Origin: Prevotellaceae bacterium UBA4372
Lineage (GTDB): Bacteria > Bacteroidota > Bacteroidia > Bacteroidales > Bacteroidaceae
Direction of reading: 5' to 3'
DNA length: 31,473 nucleotides
Assembly (NCBI GenBank): GCA_002391275.1
Contig: DGSC01000033.1
Location: 11,811 to 43,283, forward strand
The translations under genes were made by a program, and so were the position numbers. Below, piece after piece: positions 22,275 through 29,418 of the stretch (the stretch's first letter is position 1; every line of letters starts with the position of its first letter). The notes beneath the pieces are model-generated. The model did no database searches, was not told where the DNA came from, and saw only the letters and a program-made list of their open reading frames with translations.

Positions 22275-23780
22275 ATGACACACAGACTCCATCTTGAAGA
22301 AGAAGCTGCACGCTGCCTGCTTTGCATTGACGCCCCCTGCAGCCGAGCCTGCAGCCACAGCGACCCGGCACGCGCCATACGCGCCATCCGTTTCGGCAAC
22401 GCCAATCTGGCCGGGCAATGGATAGCCGATTGTACCGACGATGAGTTGACAGCAGCCGAGAGCAGCTGTCTACACTACGATCGCCCAATTCGCATCCGCG
22501 AGATAGCAACAATCATAAAGGACACAGCAGAAGGCACGGCGCCACGCGCCACCGCCACCGCCACCGCCACCGCCACCGCCGACGACCGCCCCTCGCTCGC
22601 CATTGATTTCTGCGGCATCCGCTGCGAGAACCCGTTCTTCCTCGCCTCATCGGCCGTCTGCACCAACTACGAGATGGTGGCACGCGCCTTCGACATGGGC
22701 TGGGCTGGCGTCTTCTACAAGACCATCTGCATGGACGACATCCGCGAGGTGTCGCCCCGCTTCGACGCCGTGCAACACGAAGGCACGTCCGACTTCTACG
22801 CCTTCCGTAATATGGAACAGCTCAGCGAGAATCCCACCGCTGTGGACTTCGACATTCTCCGCCGCCTCAAGCAGGATTATCCGTCGAAGATTGTCGTAGC
22901 ATCCATCATGGGCAGCACCGAGGAAGAATGGATTGAGCTGGCCAAGATGGCGGAGGAGGCAGGCGTCGATGCCGTAGAGCTGAACTTCTCATGCCCCCAG
23001 ATGCGACTGGCAGGCTTAGGCAGCGACGTGGGGCAGAACCCCGAGCTCGTCACCTTCTACACCGCCTACGTCAAGCGGTCGGTGAAGATTCCCGTTATTC
23101 CTAAGATGACGCCCAACATCACACAGATCAACAACCCTGCCATGGGCGCCTTCTTTGCCGGAGCAGATGCAATCTCGGCCATCAACACGATCAAATCCGT
23201 GACGATGGACAACCGCTCGGCCGTCAGCGCGAAGAAGACCGTCTCGGGTCTGTCGGGGCGTGCCGTCAAGCCCATCGCCCTGCGCTTCATCCTCGAGATG
23301 ACGAAGAATCCGCTCATCAAGAACGTGGACTTCAGCGGCATTGGAGGCATTGAGTCATGGCACGATGCACTGGAATTCATTCAATTAGGATGCCGCAACG
23401 TACAGGTCTGCACGGCCGTCATGCAGTATGGCTATCGCATCATCGACGACCTCATTCTCGGCCTGCAAAACTATCTGCGAGAGCGCGGCGTGGCTCAGCT
23501 GGCTGACATCGTGGGCGAGGAGCTGCACAATTTCACGACGCCCACCGATCTCGACCGCGACACCATCGTCTATCCCATGATTGACCGCGAGCGGTGCATC
23601 GGTTGCGGACGCTGCTACACCTCATGCCAGGACGGCGGCCACCAAGCCATTGCCTTTGACACCGCCACGCGCCAGCCACGCATCGTCGGCACGCGTTGCG
23701 TAGGCTGCCACCTCTGCCGCCTCGTCTGCCCCACCGGCGCCTTAGGTGCTGCCAAGCGAATTCCGAAGAAGGCGCAGTGA
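22275..23780 (+). CDS. preA: PreA-like dihydropyrimidine dehydrogenase with N-terminal iron-sulfur segment
   Basis: A 501-residue flavin and iron-sulfur protein. Residues about 1-85 resemble the N-terminal Fer4_20 helical domain of PreT/GltD and of animal DPD, with Cys14, Cys17, Cys22 and Cys26. Residues 92-102 are an Ala-Thr tract encoded by a gccacc repeat. From 105 on the dihydroorotate-dehydrogenase-like FMN barrel matches E. coli PreA: AVELNFSCPQM, GSDVGQNPELV, KMTPNITQINN, SGIGGIESWHDALEFIQLG. The end has two 4Fe-4S motifs, CIGCGRCYTSC and CVGCHLCRLVCPTGA. PreA reduces uracil and thymine with electrons from PreT. The FAD/NAD domains of PreT are absent from this chain and from the window, so the electron donor is unknown. 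Pyrimidine metabolism links it loosely to pyrF. Confidence 0.88.
   Translation: MTHRLHLEEEAARCLLCIDAPCSRACSHSDPARAIRAIRFGNANLAGQWIADCTDDELTAAESSCLHYDRPIRIREIATIIKDTAEGTAPRATATATATATADDRPSLAIDFCGIRCENPFFLASSAVCTNYEMVARAFDMGWAGVFYKTICMDDIREVSPRFDAVQHEGTSDFYAFRNMEQLSENPTAVDFDILRRLKQDYPSKIVVASIMGSTEEEWIELAKMAEEAGVDAVELNFSCPQMRLAGLGSDVGQNPELVTFYTAYVKRSVKIPVIPKMTPNITQINNPAMGAFFAGADAISAINTIKSVTMDNRSAVSAKKTVSGLSGRAVKPIALRFILEMTKNPLIKNVDFSGIGGIESWHDALEFIQLGCRNVQVCTAVMQYGYRIIDDLILGLQNYLRERGVAQLADIVGEELHNFTTPTDLDRDTIVYPMIDRERCIGCGRCYTSCQDGGHQAIAFDTATRQPRIVGTRCVGCHLCRLVCPTGALGAAKRIPKKAQ
22548..22580 (+). repeat. Hexanucleotide gccacc tandem repeat in the preA coding sequence
   Basis: Five perfect gccacc units plus gcc. 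Since 6 is a multiple of 3, changes in copy number would only alter the Ala-Thr linker length. Confidence 0.9.
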
Positions 23781-23865
23781 TGCCTTCATGCCCCAGCTTC
23801 AACTGGTTTTTGAAGAAAAAGAGAAAAAAGTAGCGGAAAACGATGGCCGTTTCAAAAGAATGTTG

Positions 23866-23873
23866 TACTTTTG
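23866..23873 (+). promoter_or_regulatory. -7 box upstream of the tRNA
   Basis: TACTTTTG fits TAnnTTTG, 19 bases before the tRNA. No clear -33 box is seen. Confidence 0.5.
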
Positions 23874-23892
23874 CAGCCGCAAACCCAAGGAT

Positions 23893-23967
23893 AGGAGCGT
23901 AGCTCAGTTGGTTCAGAGCGCTTCAGTCACATTGAAGAGGTCATCGGTTCGAGCCCGATCGTTCCTA
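23893..23967 (+). tRNA. tRNA-Val (anticodon CAC)
   Basis: 75 bases fold as a complete cloverleaf. The acceptor is aggagcg with cgttcct (one G-U) and discriminator A. The D stem is gctc/gagc. The anticodon stem is cttca/tgaag with loop gtcacat, so U33 is followed by CAC. The variable loop is five bases. The T stem is atcgg/ccgat with loop ttcgagc. CCA is not encoded. The valine assignment rests on the anticodon. It has its own -7 box and terminator. Confidence 0.93.
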
Positions 23968-23981
23968 CTACCCAAATGCGA

Positions 23982-24015
23982 GGCGGGCTTCCAAGCAAGG
24001 AAGTCCGCCTTTTTT
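23982..24015 (+). terminator. Rho-independent terminator after the tRNA
   Basis: An 11-bp stem, 23982-23992 with 23999-24009, fully paired rightward (one G-U), with loop aagcaa and followed by six T. It separates the tRNA from prfA. Confidence 0.9.
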
Positions 24016-24058
24016 ATTTTACAACGACCTATAATACTCATTACACGAATATATTTTT

Positions 24059-25174
24059 ATGGCTATAGAGAACAACGAACTGCTGGACCGCCTCGAAGGC
24101 TTGGTTTCACGCTACGAGGAGGTGGGCACGCTCATCACCGACCCGTCGGTCATCGCCGACCAGCGCCGCTACGTCAAGCTGACAAAGGAATACAAGGACC
24201 TGGGCGCCATCGTCAAGAAACGCGCCGAATACGTTCAGACGCTCACGACCATCGACGAGGCTAAGGAGATGCTCGCCGCCGAGGACGACGCTGAGATGCG
24301 CGAGATGGCTCGCGAAGAACTCGCGGCCGCACAGGAGCGCATCCCCGAGCTCGAAGAGGAAATCAAACTGCTGCTCATCCCCGCCGACCCCGAGGACGAC
24401 AAGAACGTCATCATGGAAATCCGCGGCGGCACGGGCGGCGACGAGGCTGCCCTCTTCGCCGGCGACCTTTTCCGCATGTACTCGAAGTACTGCGAGACGA
24501 AGGGCTGGAAGATTGCCGTATCGAGCTTCACCGAGGGTGCTGCCGGAGGCTACAAGGAAATCATCTTCTCGGTAACGGGCGAGAAGGTCTATGGCACACT
24601 GAAATACGAGAGCGGCGTGCACCGCGTGCAGCGCGTGCCGGTGACTGAGACGCAGGGCCGCGTCCACACCTCTGCCGCCACTGTCGCCGTGCTGCCCGAA
24701 GCTGAGGAGTTCGACGTCGAGATCAATGAAGGCGCCATCAAGTGGGACACCTTCCGCAGTCAGGGCGCCGGCGGACAGAACGTGAATAAAGTGGAATCGG
24801 GCGTACGCGCGCGCTATATGTGGACCAACCCCAATACGGGCGAGACCGAGGAGATCCTCATCGAATGCACCGAGACGCGCGACCAACCCAAGAATAAGGA
24901 ACGCGCCCTCGCACGCCTGCGCACGTTCATCTACGACAAGGAGCACCAGAAATACATCGACGACATAGCTGCTCGCCGCAAGACGATGGTCTCCACCGGC
25001 GACCGCTCAGCCAAAATCCGCACTTACAACTACCCGCAAGGCCGCATTACCGACCACCGAATCGGCTACACCATCTACAACCTCGCCGCCTTCATGGACG
25101 GCGACATCCAGGAGTGCATCGACCGCCTCACAGTAGCTGAGAACGCCGAACGCCTGAAGGAAAGCGCGCTGTAG
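24059..25174 (+). CDS. prfA: Peptide chain release factor 1
   Basis: A 371-residue RF1 that reads UAA and UAG on the ribosome and triggers peptide release. The GGQ loop is in FRSQGAGGQNVNKVESGV (GGQ at 238-240), where the Gln is normally methylated. The codon-reading PxT motif is PVT at 194-196 in RVPVTETQGR, which marks RF1 rather than RF2. An N-terminal coiled-coil domain spans about 1-110 and IRGGTGGDEAALFAGDLFRMY follows. No internal frameshift is present, as expected for RF1. G+C-rich codon use matches purM. It starts 44 bases after the tRNA terminator and is followed by a 7-bp repeat array. Confidence 0.97.
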   Translation: MAIENNELLDRLEGLVSRYEEVGTLITDPSVIADQRRYVKLTKEYKDLGAIVKKRAEYVQTLTTIDEAKEMLAAEDDAEMREMAREELAAAQERIPELEEEIKLLLIPADPEDDKNVIMEIRGGTGGDEAALFAGDLFRMYSKYCETKGWKIAVSSFTEGAAGGYKEIIFSVTGEKVYGTLKYESGVHRVQRVPVTETQGRVHTSAATVAVLPEAEEFDVEINEGAIKWDTFRSQGAGGQNVNKVESGVRARYMWTNPNTGETEEILIECTETRDQPKNKERALARLRTFIYDKEHQKYIDDIAARRKTMVSTGDRSAKIRTYNYPQGRITDHRIGYTIYNLAAFMDGDIQECIDRLTVAENAERLKESAL

Positions 25175-25183
25175 GAAGTTGAT

Positions 25184-25309
25184 AATGGATAATGGATAAT
25201 GGATAATGGACAATGGTCAATGGTCAATGGTCAATGGACAATAGTCAATGATCAATGGACAATGGACAACGGACAATGGTCAATGATCAATGGTCAATGA
25301 TCAATGAAG
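25184..25309. repeat. Heptanucleotide tandem repeat, 18 units
   Basis: Units of seven bases run in perfect phase from 25184 to 25309, all aatg-like: four begin aatggat or aatggac, then aatggtc, aatgatc and variants such as aacggac and aatagtc. There is no open frame of interest. The array fills most of the gap between prfA and the DUF4153 gene. Confidence 0.9.
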
Positions 25310-25338
25310 ATTAGCATCAACTTATTCACGTCTGCCTT

Positions 25339-27063
25339 ATGGATTTAACTGGTATCATTTCCCGTGCAGCACGCTCCTGCTTTCAGCGTTTCCCCGCCCC
25401 AGCGGCTTTCGCGACAGCGCTCGCGGCGTATGCCATCTTCGTCATTCTATCCGAACCTAAGACCGACCAACTCGTAGGCGCCATCGCCTACTTCCTCTCG
25501 GTGGGCTTTGTGCTCTCGTTGTCATTGAAACTATGGAGCGAGGAGCATCAGTGGTCGCGCAAAGATTTGTGGATTCACGCCACCGCCTACCTCATCCTCC
25601 TCGTTGATGCCATCTACCTCTACCACATCAACTTCGGACAGGGAGGACACGGCTACGAGACGTTTCTGATGCACGCCTCTGCCATCCTGGCGTTGACGCT
25701 GACGGTCTTCTTCTTGTCGTTCAACCGCGAACGCACCGACATCCCATCGTGGAATTTTGCGTTGCGCGTCATCGCAAGCGGAGTCATCTGCGTGGCTATC
25801 GGGCTGATTCTCTGGGGCGGACTAAGCTTACTGCTGACTTCATTGAACTGGCTGTTCAACATCAATCTGGGCTGGAAATGGTATAGCATCACAGGCGTGC
25901 TCGTCGTAGGCTACCTGCCGGCATTGCTTTTCTTGGGACGCATCCCAGGCGGCGATGAGAAACACGACCGCGAACCGCTGCGCTCTGCTTTCCTCGCTGG
26001 CGTGTTCCGCTATCTCTTCCTGCCGCTGGAGCTGCTGTATATCGTCGTGCTTTTCATCTACGCCATTCAGATTCTCGTGAGCTGGGAATTGCCGAACGGT
26101 CAGGTGTCGTGGCTCGTCATCGCCTCGATGGTGGGGCTCATCGCCATCGAGTTCGGTCTCTACCCCACCCGCCATGCCGACAACCGCCCCTCCGACCATA
26201 GCGTAGCACGTTGGCTGCCGCTCATCCTGACACCTCTGCTGCTGCTCATGACCGTAGGCATCGTCCGCCGTTTCTCCGACTACGGCATCACCTTCGCCCG
26301 CCTCTACCTCGTCACGCTGAACGCCTGGTTCTACATCGTCTGCCTCGGCCTCTTCTTCACTCGCGCCCGTCGCATCCATTGGATTCCCATCTCCTTCGCC
26401 GCCCTCTTCCTGCTGACGTCAGCGCTGCCGCTGAACTACACAAGCCTCACGCGACATACGCTCCTGAAAGAAGTGGAACGCGCGCTTACGCAGGCAGGCG
26501 CGACGACACTGCCAGTCGATGCCGCACGCTTCGATGCCATCATGAAGTCGCTGCCCGCGCAAGAGGCTTCACGTATCAGCTCTAAGCTGAAGTATCTCGA
26601 GCAGACCTTCAGCAGTGCAACCATCGAACCACTGACGACGCAAAAGGATGCGCCAATTCCCTTCAAACAGTATATTGACGGCATCGAAACCAGAGATATA
26701 GCAACCGCAGATTACAATGGATTTGTGCAGATCAAGCACATCCAGATTCCTGAGGGCTATACAGAGCTGCACCTTGACGTGGAATGTCAGAACTATCCTA
26801 TCGACCTCCGACAAGACACCATCGAAGTGCCAGTCACGAATGATGAGGTCTCGGACACCATCATCGTCAGCCTCCGCGCACTGAGAGCGCTGGACAAGCA
26901 GATGGACGACCTGGTGGCTCTGCCCACAAAATCCTCCGACAACCGTTTCTTACTCCAGCGATTCTTCCTCTATGAAGGCATGACAAACGACGAAGGCGGC
27001 CGCATCACATCACCCGAGCTAAACCTCAGCGGTTACCTGATAACGAGAGGAGCAACAGAATAA
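25339..27063 (+). CDS. DUF4153 family membrane protein
   Basis: A 574-residue inner-membrane protein. About eleven or twelve hydrophobic segments lie in the first 375 residues (for example FATALAAYAIFVILS, AIAYFLSVGFVLSLSL and LLLLMTVGIV). A soluble region of about 190 residues with beta-strand character follows (YTELHLDVECQNYPIDL). The layout and the early FFLSFNRERTDIPSWNF fit DUF4153, a Bacteroidetes-rich family of unknown function. No transport or catalytic motif is visible. It stands alone between a repeat array and the Fic promoter, and is one of the genes that separate prfA from pyrF. Confidence 0.75.
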   Translation: MDLTGIISRAARSCFQRFPAPAAFATALAAYAIFVILSEPKTDQLVGAIAYFLSVGFVLSLSLKLWSEEHQWSRKDLWIHATAYLILLVDAIYLYHINFGQGGHGYETFLMHASAILALTLTVFFLSFNRERTDIPSWNFALRVIASGVICVAIGLILWGGLSLLLTSLNWLFNINLGWKWYSITGVLVVGYLPALLFLGRIPGGDEKHDREPLRSAFLAGVFRYLFLPLELLYIVVLFIYAIQILVSWELPNGQVSWLVIASMVGLIAIEFGLYPTRHADNRPSDHSVARWLPLILTPLLLLMTVGIVRRFSDYGITFARLYLVTLNAWFYIVCLGLFFTRARRIHWIPISFAALFLLTSALPLNYTSLTRHTLLKEVERALTQAGATTLPVDAARFDAIMKSLPAQEASRISSKLKYLEQTFSSATIEPLTTQKDAPIPFKQYIDGIETRDIATADYNGFVQIKHIQIPEGYTELHLDVECQNYPIDLRQDTIEVPVTNDEVSDTIIVSLRALRALDKQMDDLVALPTKSSDNRFLLQRFFLYEGMTNDEGGRITSPELNLSGYLITRGATE

Positions 27064-27110
27064 TCTCAACGCCCCCTTTCAACGATTATAACGTTTTTTG
27101 TGAACTTTAT

Positions 27111-27142
27111 TTTGGCAAAACGAAGAATACACGCTATTTTTG
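27111..27142 (+). promoter_or_regulatory. Promoter of the Fic gene
   Basis: The -33 box TTTG at 27111-27114 and the -7 box TATTTTTG at 27135-27142 are separated by 20 bp, a near-ideal Bacteroidetes promoter. It overlaps an in-frame TTG at 27140, so translation should start at the ATG 27170. Confidence 0.8.
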
Positions 27143-27169
27143 TGGCGGCAAAAGCATGGTCACGGAGAT

Positions 27170-27952
27170 ATGTTCGAACAGGAAATCACACGTTACGAAG
27201 AGGTGCGACACGAATATGAGTCGCACATCAAGGCCAAGATGGCGCCAGAGGACTACATGGACTGGCATGAGATCCTTTTCTCCTGCCATTCGTGCGCCAT
27301 TGAGGGCAATTCGTTTACCGTCGACGACACCCGCATCCTGAAGGAACAGGGACTGGCGATGGTGCCGGTGGGACATTCGCTGCTGGAGTGCGCCGAGATG
27401 GCAGACCACTTCCGCGCCTTCCGCTACGTGGTGTCGCATCTGAACGCCCCTTTCGACGAGACCTTGTTGTGCGAGACGAACCGTCTGGTGACAGAGAACA
27501 CCCTCGCTTTCCGTGCACCGGGAGCCGTCGCTGGCGCCTACACCACAGAGGATATGGCTGCCGGCGACACCATCTTCGGCGACCACGAGACGCTGGTGGC
27601 GCGTGTGCCGTCGCTGCTGACATCCACGGCCGAAGCTTTACAGCGCGACATCCATCCTATGATTGTGGCAGCTCGCTTTCACGGCTTCTTCGAGTACCTT
27701 CACCCTTTCCGCGACGGCAATGGCCGCACAGGCCGCCTCCTTTCCAACTGGATTCTCATGCGTGCCGGACACCCGATGGTCATCATCGACATCAAAGAGC
27801 GGGATGCTTACATCGACGCTCTCCGACAGATCCGCGGCGAAGGCACCGACGAATACCTCATCTCGTTCTTCTTCCGCGTTGCCGTGGAACGTATGCAGAA
27901 CGAACTGACGCAGAAGAAACGCAACACGAACTTAGGACTATTCCTATTCTAA
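27170..27952 (+). CDS. Fic family protein (class II)
   Basis: A 260-residue protein. The Fic core motif HPFRDGNGRTGR lies at 178-189 and has every catalytic residue of HxFx(D/E)GNGRxxR (His178, Asn184, Arg189). An inhibitory motif of the (S/T)xxxE(G/N) type, SCAIEG, lies at 41-46 near the N-terminus. This makes it a class II Fic, normally kept inactive by its own N-terminal helix. Fic enzymes transfer AMP or another nucleotide group to protein side chains, and the target cannot be told. There is no obvious antitoxin-like partner next to it, consistent with class II. It has its own strong promoter. The start choice follows from that promoter. Confidence 0.93.
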   Translation: MFEQEITRYEEVRHEYESHIKAKMAPEDYMDWHEILFSCHSCAIEGNSFTVDDTRILKEQGLAMVPVGHSLLECAEMADHFRAFRYVVSHLNAPFDETLLCETNRLVTENTLAFRAPGAVAGAYTTEDMAAGDTIFGDHETLVARVPSLLTSTAEALQRDIHPMIVAARFHGFFEYLHPFRDGNGRTGRLLSNWILMRAGHPMVIIDIKERDAYIDALRQIRGEGTDEYLISFFFRVAVERMQNELTQKKRNTNLGLFLF

Positions 27953-27957
27953 CTTGA

Positions 27958-28060
27958 TTCAACTTTCAACCATTCAACGTTTCAACCCTCAACAGTACAA
28001 ACTTTCAACGTTTCAACATTTCAACCTTCAAGACCACAGACCCTTTCCGTTCAGCTCGAA
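27958..28060. repeat. Degenerate ttcaacnn octamer patches
   Basis: Two short runs of 8-base units beginning ttcaac (27965-27988 and 28004-28027) lie between the Fic gene and pyrF. They resemble simple-sequence drift. The remaining gap to pyrF holds the GC-rich element at 28131-28167. Confidence 0.6.
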
Positions 28061-28130
28061 GAGACGCTTGACCCTTCAAGAGGAAGATGGACAGTCTTGT
28101 TCATGGCCATCCTTTCTTGAAAGGTGACCA

Positions 28131-28167
28131 TCCTCCCCCTTGAGGGGGAGCGGAGAGGGGGGCTTCA
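28131..28167. repeat. GC-rich palindromic element upstream of pyrF
   Basis: It contains ctccccc-ttga-gggggag and ends ggcttcaac. It is related to the elements in truA, the EamA gene and pyrF, and its end is 15 bases before the pyrF start codon. Confidence 0.65.
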
Positions 28168-28182
28168 ACTTTTCAACATTAT

Positions 28183-29169
28183 ATGACACGCGAACAACTT
28201 TACGACAACATCTGTCGCAAGCAGAGCTTCCTCTGCGTAGGACTCGACACAGACCTGAAGAAGGTGCCGCAGCACCTCATCGAACGGGCAGCGAAGGACG
28301 AGAGCTTCGACCCCATCTTCGAGTTCAACCGCGCCATCATCGACGCCACAGCGCCCTACTGCATCGCCTACAAGCCCAACCTCGCCTTCTACGAGGCACA
28401 TGGCGTCAAGGGCTGGATCGCCTTCGAGCGCACGGTGGAGTACATCCGCAGCCACTACCCCGACCAGTTCATCATCGCCGACGCCAAGCGCGGCGACATC
28501 GGTAACACATCCAAGCTCTACGCGCGTACATTTTTTGAAGAGATGGACGTCGACGCTGTCACCGTGGCACCTTACATGGGCGAGGACTCGGTGACGCCCT
28601 TCCTCGGCTACGAAGGTAAGTGGGTGATCCTCTTGGCGTTGACAAGCAATAAGGGCAGTCAGGACTTCCAGATAATCGAGGCCCACCCCCAGCCCCTCCC
28701 CAAGGGAGGGGAGCCCGAAGCAGGCGAGAGACTCTTTGAACGCGTTATCAGAAGAAGTCAGGAATGGGAACGCACATTCTATGAGACCCAAAACAAAGAA
28801 ATTCAACCAAAAGCCACCAGTGGACATGAGTCCCCCTCCCTTGGGGAGGGGTTAGGGGTGGGCCGCTCTGGGGTGGGCCAGGTGGGCCGCTCTATGATGT
28901 ACGTCGTCGGCGCCACCCAAGGCTCAGCCTTCGCTGACATCCGTCGCCTCGCCCCCGATCACTTCCTCCTCGTTCCCGGCATCGGTGCCCAGGGCGGTTC
29001 GTTGGAAGAGGTATGCAAGTACGGTTGGAACGACCACTGCGGCCTCATCGTCAACTCCTCACGCGCCATCATCTACTCCGACGCCACCGAGCGCTTCGCC
29101 GAAGTGGCCGGTGAGACGGCTCGCGAGGTGCAACAACAGATGGCCGCCATCATGAAGGAGCGTGCGTAG
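28183..29169 (+). CDS. pyrF: Orotidine 5'-phosphate decarboxylase with repeat-encoded insertions
   Basis: A 328-residue enzyme that makes UMP from OMP, the last step of pyrimidine synthesis. SFLCVGLDTDLKKVP, FNRAIIDATAPYCIAYKPN, FIIADAKRGDIGNTS (catalytic Asp-Ala-Lys) and FLLVPGIGAQGGSLEEV mark the long Bacteroidetes form. That form is usually about 275 residues as I recall. The excess lies in two places: about ten residues after FQIIE (HPQPLPKGGEPE) and about 40 residues after SQEW, including PSLGEGLGVGRSGVGQVG before MMYVVGATQG. These parts are encoded by an inverted pair of GC-rich repeats. Catalytic residues are outside them and the frame is intact, so the enzyme is probably active. Confidence 0.95.
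   Translation: MTREQLYDNICRKQSFLCVGLDTDLKKVPQHLIERAAKDESFDPIFEFNRAIIDATAPYCIAYKPNLAFYEAHGVKGWIAFERTVEYIRSHYPDQFIIADAKRGDIGNTSKLYARTFFEEMDVDAVTVAPYMGEDSVTPFLGYEGKWVILLALTSNKGSQDFQIIEAHPQPLPKGGEPEAGERLFERVIRRSQEWERTFYETQNKEIQPKATSGHESPSLGEGLGVGRSGVGQVGRSMMYVVGATQGSAFADIRRLAPDHFLLVPGIGAQGGSLEEVCKYGWNDHCGLIVNSSRAIIYSDATERFAEVAGETAREVQQQMAAIMKERA
28681..28863. repeat. Inverted pair of GC-rich palindromic elements inside pyrF
   Basis: Arms 28681-28714 and 28830-28863 match at 30 of 34 positions in inverted orientation. Each has a cccctcccc-aa-gggagggg-like palindrome. About 115 bases lie between, partly native pyrF sequence (ERLFERVIRRSQEWE). Confidence 0.85.
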
Positions 29170-29298
29170 CTCATACCGAGCAAGCGGCATTAATAATACA
29201 TCCAATCGGTATAAGAGGCCGCTTTGCAAGCACTCTGCTCAAAGAAACGCTTCTTGAAGAGTCAGCGTCATCCTACGGGAGGCCGGGCGCATCCATAA

Positions 29299-29367
29299 AG
29301 AAATCATACAAATCTTTTCAAATCTCACAGACATGAATGAGATTTTGAATAGATTTGTATGATTTCT
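29299..29367. terminator. Long hairpin between convergent pyrF and the next gene
   Basis: Arms of 29 and 30 bases (29299-29327, 29338-29367) pair with one mismatch and one bulge around a 10-base loop, and a short T-run follows. It sits between two gene ends like the hairpin at 1825-1903. It is probably a two-way terminator or a palindromic element. The rest of 29170-29418 shows nothing clear. Confidence 0.5.
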
Positions 29368-29418
29368 GCTTTTTAGAAGCAAGACGAAAAAACATATTCT
29401 TGTTATACCTAACTCAGG

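Noticed and set aside
23893..23967. tRNA-Asp (GTC)
   Set aside because: gtc is present, but the 7-base loop set by the cttca/tgaag stem places U33 before CAC, so the anticodon is CAC.
25184..25309. Member of the 22-bp array family
   Set aside because: Its period is exactly 7 with no 22-bp step, so it is ordinary simple-sequence repetition.
27140..27169. TTG start of the Fic gene
   Set aside because: It lies within the -7 box of a near-perfect promoter. The ATG at 27170 is used instead.
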